Source: Urechis unicinctus
Taxonomy: Eukaryota; Annelida; Polychaeta; Xenopneusta; Urechidae
Direction: 5' to 3'
Assembly: GCA_034190875.2 (NCBI GenBank)
Contig: CM067346.1
Location: 41,874,753 to 41,938,752 of the forward strand
Length of the DNA stretch: 64,000 nt
The position numbers were made by a program, and so were the translations under genes. A model generated the notes under the pieces. That model worked only from the letters and a program-made list of their open reading frames with translations, did no database searches and was not told the origin of the DNA. Shown here piece after piece: positions 1-12,046 of this stretch (position 1 is its first letter; each line of letters opens with the position of its first letter).

Positions 1-219
1 AGAGTACTGCACATTTTCAGCATCAATCAAATAGCATCTATTAGAGTCACTTTGGGTCCAATAAGCGTCTCATGAAGCAGATCAACTGCATATTTCAATC
101 TGACAGATATTGCCTGTGGGGTGCAACCTCCTATCAGAATATGTTTTAAAGCAAAGGCTACGCAATAACACTACCTGTCATTTTAATATGGTAATATGGC
201 CAGGGTTGTGCCTTCTTCT

Positions 220-430
<211 letters not shown>

Positions 431-889
431 CTTAGTACGATTGCTACCATTTCGCATCAGAAGGCCGACCATTTTGTCGCCAAGTTACATTTTGAACCAT
501 GATTCGAGATTCCAAAAAGTAAATCTTGGTTAAATACAAAATTAGGGCCCAACTCTGTAATTTATACAGGTTTACCACTGGAAATATTCGTTTTGAGGTA
601 GGATTCACTGAAGTTGTATTAATTTAAGCAATCATTTTGAATTCCGGACCTTATTTTGAAATTTGTATATTTTTACCTTGCAACCAATTTGTCACTTGAT
701 TAAAAACACTTTTTTCCTTATTTATTTCATATATGTTTGTACCAACTATAGACAACTTGCCAAATCAATGTTTGGACAACACTGTGAAACATTTTCAAGA
801 ACATCTTTGCAACTTTTCACAAAAGTTGAAAAATGTTTATTTTCATCGGACGCTACCACAGTAAGGATGTAGTTTAGTATAATATGGCT
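431..889. other. Gene-free AT-rich stretch
   Basis: Nothing recognisable: short open frames only, no splice-site-bounded coding signal, and no repeat I could match elsewhere in the window. Confidence 0.5.
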
Positions 890-3490
890 ATTGATATGAC
901 CACATAAATGACAAGAATATTGATAACCTAATATCGATACAGTGACCCATACTGTTATAATGATTACACATGATTCCGCACGCCAATGACAACGTACGTA
1001 ATCATGCGTTATCATTATACCAGTTGAAATTATGTTAAAATTTTATCGGCCAATGTACCGTTGTCTACTATACTGTGGTCAGCTCCCTTTAGCAGTTATC
1101 GGCTGTAATATTCAAAAGGAAACAAATGACTCAGAGGGAAGTGAGTAACCTCCCCGTCCTGCTTCTTGCAATGGGTAAAGAAAATATTGAGAGCCCAGCA
1201 GCAACAGTGCACCCACGCCAGTATAGGTTACAAGTTATAAAACAAACAGTGGAACTAGCACCTTAAGGTGCTCTCTCTGACAAAATTGTTGAAATGCATT
1301 AACTCACTGACTCGCATTAAATATTATATATCATCTGACTAACGTATTAGGGTAAACGTCGTGTTACATACATCAACCGAATATGCACCATTGTGCCCTG
1401 GTTGTTATGGCGAAATTGCCCATTTTAGTTTTCGATAACCAGTTTATCTCGAAATATCAGCCCTCAACATGTGTTAATGAAATACAAAGAAATGTGTTTT
1501 CTCCTTAACCAAACTGTCATACTTAAATATTGACTGGGGCTCGTTGCTTGTAGAATCAGTTAACTAATATCGTCTCGACTTGTAAATGGGTGATTGATAG
1601 TGTTCGTATGACAGAGTTATAGTTAGCATATTCGTAAATATTTTGTCAATTATTTGACAATGTCCATGGATTTTGGCTACGGCAATTAAGCGGTTTAAAC
1701 CGATAATGACAAGAAGAAGTTGAATTTGTTAAGTCGGTATTTCTATTGATTGGTGCGTGTAAGTTCCGTATCAGCTCCATGGACACATTGGGTGTAGATA
1801 CGGCTAATTAGCATGCGCAAAAAGAAGAAATTATATCAGCAAAATCAGATGGCTCTATCGTGTTCGTTTAGTTAGATCAGGGTTGACAGACATTGAGACG
1901 ATTTACTGTTGACTTCTGTTGTGATATGTGCTTCCAATTCAGAGGCATTTGCAAATAATTGCATGTGTAATATAGAACAATAAGTAGCTTTTTATTGTAG
2001 TTGAGGCAGAACATTATAACTTCCAATCATACCTATTACGTACTTAAAATATAATGTCAGAATTGCTTCCATTTACACAGCACATTATTCTGCGACTTAC
2101 TGGTTCATTTATTTGTGGTTTGAATTGCTTTGATGATGAGCTTCTTGAAATGACCTAGTGTACGCCTGAAGCATTTTGCAAACTTGTCAGTTTTAGTGAT
2201 TATCTTTACGAATATGTGATTTGCCTATATTTTGTTACTTACCGAGTCATATACTGATGGTTTGAATTCAGTATTATTGCGCTTCCTTATATGCTTCGTT
2301 ATTTGTCAAAATTATCTATCAATGAAAACCAATAAGACAATTTTTTAAGATCATAATTAGCTACCTACATTCATGCTGTCACACGGATATAAAACTATAC
2401 CTCTGAGGAAAAATGCAAGATGACAGCTCGATGCGGCTTATTTTCAAAGAATACGAAATCGGTTTTAGTTGCCATAGTATATTGCAACTTCTGCGATGCA
2501 TGCTTTGTCTTTTGGACATGATTAATTTATTAGAAAGGAAATGCTGCATAACGTACGACATACATATTTGTATGCATGGCAGGGTCCAGCGCAGATAATG
2601 ACACTATGTGTGGCTGATTACATGCTGAGATAAGTACTTGTGGAGGTGAGGCGCGGCTTTTAATATGGCCAAGTTAAGCATATGTTGTGCAGATTTTCGT
2701 AAAGGATGGTCGCCTTTTCGGCTTATTAAAAAGTTACTGGAGCACTTACTCGCGGTTATTCGACATGAGTGCGACTGTCGATGACAAAATGATTAGAGGT
2801 TTGACCGTAAGTGTCTATCACGCGTGGGGTGACCGTGAGTCGTGTATTTTACTAAACTGATGTTATTTAGCTTCTGCATATGTTATGCAGGACGAACAAT
2901 TTAAATTCCCGAAGAGCAGATAGCTTTTGATCATTTTTGTGTATTGAAATTATCCATCATTGGAATATATCAGGGTAGTGGCAGTTTTATACATTAGTGT
3001 CAGAATTCTAATGCAAGTATTATGATCATAGCTGTCAGTTCGAATTCAATGACACGTGCATTGCGATCATAAATAGTACATACACGACTACAGCACAAAT
3101 AACATCCCTTAGGGGGAATGAATAATCTATCCAATGGCACGCCACCTTCCAAAAAGCAAGTTTGATATCACCAACTGCTTTGCAAGTAAATCGTTAAATT
3201 TAGTTTAATTTATAACCAAGATGAGGATTAACAGTTTCTTGCGCTTGCGATGACGTTTTAGGTTAACTTTTTGTTAAGCCGCTGTAATTTGTTTGCATGC
3301 GCCTCAGATAGATGTTGAACTCAAATTGTCATTCACGTTCAAGCTATTGATTACATGCAAATTTTAATTGCATGTGTCCCCCCCCCTAAAAAAGAATATG
3401 TGTGTGTCCTTCAGCATGTCAAGGTTTTGTAACGTTGCGTGTTTGGATGGAAGCCATGGCAATACGAATAAAGTGAATGACATCAATCAC
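890..3490. repeat. Diverged duplicated block, copy A
   Basis: Several stretches align collinearly with 19.1-22.75 kb. They are: about 891-960 with 19108-19170 (gaccacataaat...), 1945-2090 with 19219-19355, 2105-2160 with 19397-19440, 2965-3130 with 21876-22060, and 3400-3480 with 22660-22740. Order and orientation are kept, while divergence and indels are substantial. Copy A has extra sequence near 1.02-1.94 kb. No coding capacity is visible in it. Confidence 0.75.
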
Positions 3491-5187
3491 GCTTGCCTTT
3501 TTTAATGACAATCCTTGGGCTGTGCATTTTCTTTCATCTCGATTTGAGCGACTGCCAGTAACTTACTTCGTCATCCTTTCAATCGTGCACTATTTGTTTT
3601 AATCATATATACAACTTATGCAGATTGAAACTCGTCCATGCTCTATTGATATATATGACACTTTTGCTGTAAGAGTAAACCGATCCATTGTATTGCGCAG
3701 TGCAAAGTTCTATCACTTTGACTAGATTAGTTTTTATTGTGCGGGGTTTTTAGACAAGATCCTTGAGCTTATATTCGAAGCCGCGACGCTTACATAGCGT
3801 TGAAAGCTAAGATAATGTAAACGTTGCTTGGTTGATGGGGACTAGACAAGTTCAATACGCACTAACTACTCAAAATTTGTAAGCATGGCAGAGCACCTTT
3901 TGCAGTTTTATGTCTGCTAGTGCAGCTTGCATGGCGTAGGCACCGTCAAATGCATCATTACGAGATTTACACTTTACTTTCAGCTACATTTTCTGTAGGG
4001 CAAAAAGTACGAGGGCTAATCAGTGTCAAAATTAGCGATTCGTTGTTATATGCTGTTCTGTGTTTATTTTCGACTATGCAAGAAACTAACAACCGTAATG
4101 CAAGACTCCCAAATAGATTGGCATAAGGCAGCATTTATGAAGATGAGATTTTGCACAACATTTCAATGTTTTTTATCATCTTCATCATGAAGACGTCTAA
4201 TATAATGTAGTTTTGTGGGAAAGCGGAACTCCGTATTGTGCTATTGTATATAACTGAGCATTTTTCTGTTTGTGTTATGAATTTGATCTTTTCACCTTCC
4301 AGCTTTAGTTCATCTTCATCATCCATGCACACCCCCACACCCCTCATATATTTTTATCCAAGGCGGTGGTTGCTTAATAGGGTCTATCTGGTCTACTCCC
4401 CATCCATATAACACTTAAGTATTGGAATGCAGCTTACTTACTGACATACTATCGCAAACATCCGGCAGCTACTGTTAAGTCATGTGTTAGCTCATAACCT
4501 ACGTAGTATCTTTCTTAATCACAGGGGGCGGTCTGCTAACATGTCTGATAACTGATCCAACCAAGCGGGGCATGCCATTCAGCGAGATAAATATATCTTC
4601 AACAAAACGGCAAAAACTGGTTTAGCTTCAATTACTGGAGTGGCCACAAAACAAATTAGGCGGTTGTGCAGAGAGAGGTCAAGTGTTTAAAAAGGTAACA
4701 TCTACAAATACATTTCTTAAGTCAATTACATGCAGGGGACCACAAAGTTACAGATCCTAGAGACATTAGTCAAGCATCCTTGCTTAGAATCAAAACAAAG
4801 TTATCCATAGAAATACGAAGGTAACTTATTTCCCCATGACACATTATGGCCCTCAGGAATGGATTTTTACATTTCACGGCTGCCTCCAGCGCTTGCCGTC
4901 TCTTTGATACTAAGCGACCTCGAGTAGCAAGTTGTCTGAAATCTGTGTGAAGCAGCCGCGGCCCATTATTTACGAAAAACTTGAATGATATCATTAGCTA
5001 CACAGGCAGAATAAGATACGAATAATCAACATAATACTGGCAGACGTCGTTTTGTCAAGCAATTGCCTGAAAAGCATGGCCACGTTTCGTGTTTTTTTTA
5101 TGTCACTGATGTTCATTGCGCGTTATATTACTGGTGTCTTTGAGGCTTTTGATAAAATTGCCATGAAATGGAATAGACGTGACTAGT
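3491..5187. other. Gene-free stretch
   Basis: No exon or mobile-element protein is recognisable. Open frames of 68-74 codons (3920-4126, 4135-4347, 4770-4994) look like chance frames, with no domain or splice context. Confidence 0.45.
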
Positions 5188-5493
5188 CAGGGGCGTAGCT
5201 TTGATTAAATCAATGTGTAGGCCGAATTCTATGGGGGTCGGGGGGCATGCTACCCCCGAAACATTATTGACCCAAGAATGTCAGAGCTGCGTTTTGGCGT
5301 ATATTTGGTACAAATAAGAGTGTTTCATAGACCATATATATCATGACATTTTACTTAGAATTAAGTCGCATGACTGGAATAACCGCTGAGTTTTCGCAGC
5401 TTACTACTTGTTTTAAATGACCAGTAAAAGAAAACTACAATAATGGTTTTTTTAAATTAATATTGTTACAAGACAAAGAACTGAAAAACAAAA

Positions 5494-5559
5494 TCAGCCG
5501 GACGGGGAATCAAAACCCGGTATGCCCGGGTGCGAGGCGAGCACTGATCCCCTTCTCAA
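5494..5559 (-). repeat. tRNA-derived remnant inside the TIR element
   Basis: On the minus strand this reads like the 3' two-thirds of a tRNA: an anticodon-arm-like segment followed by GGGTTTTGATTCC, one base longer than a B box, and then a GC-rich end. The D arm is degenerate, so this is not a functional tRNA gene. It is probably a SINE or tRNA fossil carried by the element. Confidence 0.5.
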
Positions 5560-5724
5560 CTGTCTTTGTACAACATTATATGCATTATATGTTATTAATG
5601 GAATAATTTGAACACGGCCATTTGAAAACAAATGTAGGGTTTCCAAAACAACAACTGGTTTACATAGTAAATCTATCTTAACTGGTTTACATATTACTTT
5701 CTTACATTAGCACGCGGTTCAGAT

Positions 5725-5816
5725 GGAAATATCCGTAACTGATGGTAACCGTTTCATGGAAACTTGGCAGAGCATCGTTCCCGCCAAAACAGTAACCTTC
5801 AGTGACGGATATTTCC
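5725..5816. repeat. Imperfect 25-bp inverted repeat (hairpin)
   Basis: The arms at 5725-5749 and 5792-5816 pair at about 22 of 25 positions around a 42-nt spacer. Both arms contain the GGAAATATCCGT motif or its complement. Confidence 0.8.
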
Positions 5817-6547
5817 TCATTGGATCAGGAGTAGAAACTTTTTCTTACATTGGGTGTGGGGGGTGGGGGGGGGGGGGCAGTGGTAAGATGAGATTTTCCA
5901 GCACTGGTAAAAACTGCAGATATCCCCATATGGTATGCAAGAAAAATCTATCTAAGGACAGGACAAATCCACTTTTAAAATATACCTGTGAGGTGTTGTA
6001 CTAAGCACACAATTTAATACAACTTAACAAAGGTTTGAAACTAAAATAAAGACTGGCCGTGTTGGAAATGAGAACTGAAGACATTATGGCCAGGTTCCAT
6101 TTAACAACTAGTGGTTGGTGTCTTCGTCTACAGGAGGTAAAGTAAGACATCTGATATCCGGATACTTGGGAATGTTTTCAGTCATGATGACCTCTGTCAG
6201 GCTCTTGGTCTGTTTACATTTCAAACAAAAAGCGTCCACCGAGCATCCTTTGAAATGTTTAAAAGACGGAACTATACAATACGCGTCCGGCCCGAACTTT
6301 ACAATATGCGGGCTCCAGTCGTGCGCACTCTTCCTTCGGGTATAAAGACTATAAACCATTCTATACGTGTAGATTCTAGCAAATCAAATACTGTTTGTTC
6401 TTCGCAAATCCTGTTTCTTTGGTTCCTTTACCCCTTGCCTCCTCCCCCTCCGATTTTTTTTTGCATTTTTTGCATTTTTATTTTTTCGACTTTCTGGGGA
6501 AATGTGTAGGCCGCGGCCTACACGGCCTATAGGAAGCTATGCCCCTG

Positions 6548-7039
6548 AATATAGAAAGAGAAGAGCTTCGCTGCTGTTTTCGCATCAGTGCTCCAATACT
6601 GGTTGTTTATTTTGTTATGAGACACGGCCGTGAGGACTTCATGAAAAGGCATAGACTACTAAAGTTCATTGTTACCGGACGCATGTAATTTTAGTTACCC
6701 ATATAATGGGCCAACAACACGGGCAACTTACTTCAAAAGGCATATATTATATTATGCTGTCACATCCGCAATAAAAATATATTGATTTTCATCACCTGTA
6801 ATTAGCCTGCCCATGAGGTTAGTAACCGAAGGCTGCTTGGAAACCGGGAAAGTTTACAGTAACATAAAGAGTAAAAGGTTGGATGCACCTCAATTTAAAT
6901 CGAACCTTCAGATTTATCTAAATAATCCTAAACAACCGTGATAGCCTCCGGCGAAAATCTAATTAGCCGTTATTGTTAGACTTATGGTTGAGTACTTCTC
7001 ATGAGTTACGTATTACAACACAAAAAAGATCGACCACGT
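6548..7039. other. Gene-free stretch
   Basis: Nothing recognisable between the TIR element and the dispersed duplicated block. Confidence 0.45.
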
Positions 7040-7490
7040 AATCCTGGTGCTGTTTGTTTAGAGATAATCAAAATGCCACAGTGGTGCAACTCAAATAGTA
7101 GGTCGTAAATAGCCACCTCTCCCTCTCAAGTTTATAACCCGACCTCTTTAAAATACTATCATTTGCAAACCCACGTATTTTCTCTACGGTCATTCTTTTA
7201 TTGCTATCATTCAGGATGATAAAGTTCTTCATGGTGACCAAATAGAATTGCAGGAGAAAGTGATATATTCACTTTGAATTTGCTACCGCTGATCCATAAC
7301 CATAAAACCACAAAGAGGACGATACATAAAATCCGAAAATATAGATGGTAATCGCAAAGTTAGAGTGTGATCGGCTTTATGTACCATGTATAATGACGAA
7401 AATTAAGTACGTATCGCCTTACTAACCTCTTGAAAACTAGTTAATAGAATTGGTCGATCAAAGTAGACTTCGCGATGATGGACCCGTTTT
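7040..7490. repeat. Dispersed duplicated block, copy 1 (left part)
   Basis: Aligns with 46.94-47.70 kb and in part with 40.56-40.76 kb. Shared landmarks are 'atgccacagtgg', 'cctctccctctcaag.ttataacccgac', 'gctaccgctgatccat' and 'atcgccttact..cctctt'. Homology breaks near 7490. It resumes at about 13.96 kb, which matches 47.89 kb onward, so the DNA between is an insertion relative to the 47-kb copy. Confidence 0.8.
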
Positions 7491-7507
7491 GTGCGTTACT
7501 GTATGCA

Positions 7508-7647
7508 GTTCGTTTGTTGATTGAAGGTTGTACGTATTTCAGAACATTTCCATTTACATCCGCACAAATAAAGCGCTGTTCGTTTGTTGATTGAAGGTTG
7601 TACATATTTCAGAACGTTTCCATTTACATCCGCACAAATAAAGCGCT
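7508..7647 (+). repeat. 70-bp tandem duplication, possible 5' LTR part
   Basis: Two adjacent 70-bp units (7508-7577 and 7578-7647) differ at only a few bases. Each ends with the polyadenylation-like AATAAA followed by GCGCTG. The following sequence 'gtctctgacgtac' resembles 'gtctgacatcc' downstream of an AATAAA near 13.73 kb, which suggests degenerate LTR ends. Confidence 0.7.
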
Positions 7648-7903
7648 GTTGCCATGTCTCTGACGTACTCATTCGTCGTATTATTTGATAAGGCATCAAT
7701 TGAAAATGAATGTGACATAATTCAAAATGATTCACAGTAAGCCGCTAAGAATAGCCTTGGTCATTTGCGTTAAATAAAGGAATGGAACACTTGCCAGAAG
7801 AAAATTCCGTAGCAAGAATATCTCAGAAATGCATTCAAGCATACAATTATTTTTAATGACTCCAATGTCTTATGAGTTTTTGCTACTGCATTAATTCGCA
7901 TGC

Positions 7904-8525
7904 GTGCGCTCGGGAAGTGGAGGTGCAGAACTAATCGGCCGAAAGTGGGGTTACGTGCGACGTCAATTGATCTTTAATGGTGTGCTGGAAACGCATTTCA
8001 TTGGCGCAGCTAATGAAAAGTACGAACGATACAAATTTAACACTCGATATCAAAAGAAAGGTGAAATGTTAGACTCCTTTCTCGGAGCAGTACACATTCT
8101 TGCTCAGCCATGCAACTATGGCTCCCTAGCTAATTCCATGCTAAGAGACAATATTTTCTGTGACATTCCCAAAGAAATTACTCGCAAGAAAATGCTAGCT
8201 GATGCCGAGCTAGGTCTCGACAAGGCAAATAACATTTGCCGAGATGATGAATCTGCGGAAATACAAGCATCTGCAATTAGTCAAGCCGCAGATCCAAAGG
8301 AAGCAGCTGTACACAAAATACACCGTGACAAAGGAAAACAGCACCAATACACTACTACTTCTCGAAGACCTCCCAAAGGTCAACCTCCGAATAGCCCGCT
8401 CAAAGATTAACAAATGTAATTACTGCGGTAAAAGTCATGCATGGAAGAAGGAAGCATGTCCCGCATACGGCAAAACATGTTCTGCATGTAACAAGCTAAA
8501 TCATTTTACTGTCAAATGTCCATAG
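7904..8525 (+). pseudogene. Ty3/gypsy gag-like remnant with zinc knuckle
   Basis: The first frame (7904-8410) has the retrotransposon Gag signature: a YERYKFNTRYQ segment, then a 'LAQPCNYG' stretch, 'RDNIFCDIP' and 'LDKANNICR', all familiar from capsid-region Gag of Ty3/gypsy elements. A frame change leads to 8400-8525 with a CNYCGKSH...C..C...NHF..KCP zinc-knuckle-like cluster. The N-terminal part of Gag is not evident and a stop (8523-8525) follows the knuckle. Retrotransposon Gag packages element RNA. This copy is broken and has no likely function. Confidence 0.8.
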
Positions 8526-8639
8526 TCTCGTTCTAAAGTGCACCAGATAGAAAACGCTGAGGAATATAACGACAATGATACTGGCATGTTCTCCTCGATG
8601 ACGAAAGTAGCTACCCAACCACATCTGACACTCCCTTTG

Positions 8640-9593
8640 GTAGGTTCCGGTGGCTCCGATAACCATTTGGGACAAAGGTCTCTTCGGACATGTTCCAGCG
8701 TCGGCTATACCAAGCCATTGGTGATCTTCCTGGTCTACTGTACATAGCAGTTGACGGCCTAGTGTACGGTAAAACTGAGGAAGAGGCAAGGGCAGACCAT
8801 GACAAAAAACTCCTACAGTTCTTGCAGAGATGCAGATCCGTAGGCATAAAGCTTAACGCAGACAAAATGCGACTCTGTCTGACCTAAGTTCCATTCATGG
8901 GACACCTAATAACCACGAAGGGCATTGTGACATACCCAGACAAAGTTTAGGCAATCTCACTAATGCCTAATCCAACCAACACAGAAGGTGTATTCCGCCT
9001 CTGTGGAACTATCAACTTTCATAAGTACTACATACATTCTCTCTCATCAGCACTGGAACCTATTTACTCTCTCAAACGCAAAGATGCTTCATTTACATAG
9101 GCAGAAGCTCATCAGCAAGCGTTCTCAAAAGTCAAAGAGCTCATCTCCAGCCAACCACATCTCCGCTTATATGACCCTGAGAAAGATTTCACTGTTCAGA
9201 GTGATGCATCGCTGCGTGGACTCACTCGGTGCGGTACTCCTCCCGGATGGCGTACCAATAGCATATGCGAGTCGTGCACTCAGAGACGCCGAAGTACGTT
9301 ACTCTCCCACTGCGAAAGAGATGCTAGCGATAGTACGGTCTCTTGAGAAATTTCATCGGTACACATATGCAAGTCATGTACACGTCAAGTCTGACCATAA
9401 ACCTCTCGAAGCAATACTTCAAAAATCTTTCCACGACGTATCTACACATCTCGAACGCATGGTGATGCGCATCCAGACTTACGATATAACTGTTACGTGG
9501 ATTCAAGGCAAGCAACAAGTCCTTGCTGATGCTCTCTCCCGGACATATCTCCCAAACGACAATCACAATGACGCTCACGATGATTTCACTTAG
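8640..9593 (+). pseudogene. Ty3/gypsy reverse transcriptase end and RNase H remnant
   Basis: At 8660-8885 the thumb-proximal part of reverse transcriptase is readable (FQRRLYQAI..., VYGKTEEEARADHDKKL). At the catalytic position, where an Asp-Asp pair is expected, it reads AVDG, so the first Asp is lost. The next segment (8890-9190) continues through stops at 8884-8886 and 8947-8950. RNase H is well kept at 9155-9580 (VQSDASLRGLGAVLL, LEKFHRYTY, VKSDHKPLEAIL, QVLADALSR). Protease and the N-terminal half of RT are deleted between the zinc knuckle and 8640. Confidence 0.85.
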
Positions 9594-10430
9594 TACCTGT
9601 CAGTATCGCCTGAAAGGATTTCAGAAATCCAACGGCACACGGCTGATAATAAAACACTCCAGAAACTCAGACAAGTGATCTCCTCTGGATGGCCTGACAA
9701 AGCTGCTGACTTACCTCCCCCTGTTGGGTGTTACTTTAAAATCCGTGATGAACTCTCGTGTCAAGATGGTCTCATCTTAAAGGGTGATCGAATCGTCATT
9801 CGTAACTCTCTCCGTCAAACTATCCTTGAGAAGATACACACATCTCGTCTAGGTATTACTGGATGTCTCCGCCGTGCAACAGACAATGTTTATTGGCTAA
9901 ATATGACCAATGACATCAAGGAATATATCTCCCTGTGTAGCACATGCAAGAGCTACGAGACTGCTAATGCAAAGGAGCCTCTTCTCCCACACGATATTCT
10001 AGACCGCCCCTGGGTCAAGGTTGCAATGGATTTATTTTCTCTCAACGATGAAAACTACCTGATAACCGTTGATTATTACTGTGACTTCTTTGAGATTGAT
10101 AAGCTGCAAAATACTACGTCAAAGACTGTAATTATCCAACTTAAGGCTCACTTTTCGCGGTATGGCTCTCAAGAAGTTGTAGTTTCAGACAACGGGCCTC
10201 AGTTCTCCTGTCTTGAATTCAGTACCTTTGCTGAGAGGTGGGATTCAAACACTGACCCAGTAGCCCAGGTAATAGCAAGGGCAACGGCAAAGCAGAAGCT
10301 GCTGTCAAAGTGGCCAAGAATCTGATAAGGAAGGCGACAGCATTACCAGGTCGCGGACTGACCGCAGAACGAAGTACTCTCGTACCTCGTTCCCAGTACG
10401 GCGCACCTCGATTGAGGCATGATAGTCGTG
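9594..10430 (+). pseudogene. Ty3/gypsy integrase remnant
   Basis: The frame 9675-10325 has the integrase zinc-binding region (H near ILEKIHTSRLGITG, then CSTCKSYE). The catalytic core follows, with WVKVAMDLF carrying the first Asp and VSDNGPQF the second. Near 10.24 kb the frame is interrupted. A NGKAE-like continuation carrying the third acidic residue lies in a shifted frame at about 10.27-10.33 kb. Homology then fades into unrelated DNA by about 10.43 kb. Integrase joins element cDNA to host DNA; this copy is disrupted. Confidence 0.85.
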
Positions 10431-10622
10431 CCACCGCCCTCTGTTGTTTTGCATTTTATGACATTATTTTCTGAAATGTGATTGGCTTTGAACGATTTAA
10501 TTATGCAAATATATTATGGCCTACATTTGGAACCAAATCTGTTGTTGTGAGCGATATTGGGCGTTCACAAGAAGAGTTTTCACTTTCATTCTTCGATAGC
10601 GACTGCAAGTTTTTCGTCGTTC

Positions 10623-11458
10623 ATGGTTAAAATTTTGTACACACATCAACTTGGCAGAGGTAAGGTCTATGTTTTCTCATTTACAGGTATATCATCTTAT
10701 TATACGTTATATGTTATCCGAAATTCTATGGCATATTAATGAGCTATAGCTAATAATGTAACACCCCTGTTGAATGATTTTTCTGAAACAATGGCGTATT
10801 GATGCGTTCGTACTTAAATCGAAGTATGGCGTACTTCCTTTTGAATTGCTGCCATAGCCTGATAGCAGATCGTATACAGATAAAAGGATGACACTTATGA
10901 TTCATACGACCGAACCACAGGAATGTAGCCTTTCCTGGTGGTGGTGTTATACAGTTATATAAGATAATTTGTTTTAGAAATTTGAAACCTCGTACTTATT
11001 AAGTGGCATAGCCCCACTCTGACGGTAGTATACATATAAATCAACAAAACGTCTTGCACGGCTTGAAGTGACAATGTCAATAATTCCAACCGAATATGAT
11101 TTAGTCTGTTGGTAGAGGGTGATGTAAAAAAAATCTCACAAGTATTGCTGGTTTGTGTTGTGTACTTAAACATTGATTATAATATTTAATGTTATGTATT
11201 TGACTAGAAAGTGTCTGAATTACTTTGTTTTTTTCCAGAATTGAACAGCTATTGGCCATGCCATTTTCAAAATGGTGTGCTTCTGAAAACCTTCACTCAC
11301 AAAGGGGATGTTTGGAAACTGGAAAAATGAAATCAACTATTGGATTTGGTTGGAAAAAAAGAATCTGTCCATTACACAAAAATGCTCCTAAGTTCTGTCA
11401 ATCATGCATTGACGAAGTGGATGAAATCTATCCAGACTTGAACAACATATCGGGATAA
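10623..11458 (+). CDS. Possible small two-exon gene, unknown
   Basis: Exon 1 would start at ATG 10623 (good context, gttcATGG) and end at 10659 before GTAAGG. An acceptor with a long pyrimidine run (tttgtttttttccag) precedes 11239. Two readings of exon 2 exist. Phase-matched splicing gives a peptide of about 42 residues that stops at 11326-11328. The alternative frame stays open to 11458 and contains a Cys-rich stretch (CPLHKNAPKFCQSC) but does not match the phase of exon 1. A possible 3' UTR with AATAAA (12089) follows. I do not recognise either protein. The strong acceptor and Cys spacing make the second exon worth checking as the end of a longer gene. Confidence 0.25.
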
Positions 11459-11852
11459 GATTTCAAAGACATCACATCAATTTGCTCTCTGTTCCAAACC
11501 CCTCCCCCCCCCTTCCCGTTTTGAATGCCATCCCACCTCTAGTTTTGTCATTCAACACTCGCTGTTTTAATATGTATATCTGTACATGTATAGGTATATC
11601 AATTAATCCTATCCGTGTCATGTCCATTTAAAGTAGCTTTATCCTGCGTTGTGCAACCTCTCCTAGACATATCATAGTTATGTATCTCACTTATTGCATC
11701 AACATCATACATATACCTTTAGCTGTCAAACAGTCATATTGCACTATACTTGTTATCATAATCTGCCTCATTGTAATGCTGGTAATTGATTTGTAGTGTA
11801 CCTGCACTCGGGGATTACTGGTATCCTATTATGTAATACCTGGTATTTTACG

Positions 11853-12046
11853 TACAGTCAAACCTGTCTAATCAGGTCGGTCAAGGGACTTGGCCAGAGT
11901 GACCTTTATGCACAGGTGACCAGATTATACAGGTGACCGCTCCTATCTTTTACATACATGTAAATTCTCAAGGGACTGAAACTGAGCGACCGGTATGTAC
12001 AGGTGACCGGGTTGTACATGTGACCGGTAACACAGGTTTGATTGTA
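11853..12046. mobile_element. 194-bp MITE with TA target duplication
   Basis: The ends are inverted: TA-CAGTCAAACCTGT on the left and ACAGGTTTGATTG-TA on the right, with one mismatch and TA at both flanks. The inside is built from 17-bp-like units (tgacc...tat.cagg). It also has two related halves, each starting with CAAGGGACT, about 88 bp apart. The TA flank fits Tc1/mariner-type insertion. There is no coding capacity. Confidence 0.8.

Larger units (their letters stand above)
5188..6547. mobile_element. Terminal-inverted-repeat element, 1.36 kb, non-autonomous
   Basis: The left end reads CAGGGGCGTAGCTT (5188-5201). The right end, read inward, is CAGGGGCATAGCTT (6534-6547), so 13 of 14 bases match. 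A second inverted motif GTGTAGGCCG lies just inside each end. The right-hand copy is part of a perfect 20-bp palindrome (6504-6523). No transposase domain is visible; open frames at 5723-6004 (+) and 6108-6359 (-) are unrecognised. No clear target-site duplication is seen. TIRs starting CAGNGGCGTAGC are common on DNA transposons in marine animals, so a hAT-like or similar MITE is inferred. Confidence 0.75.
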
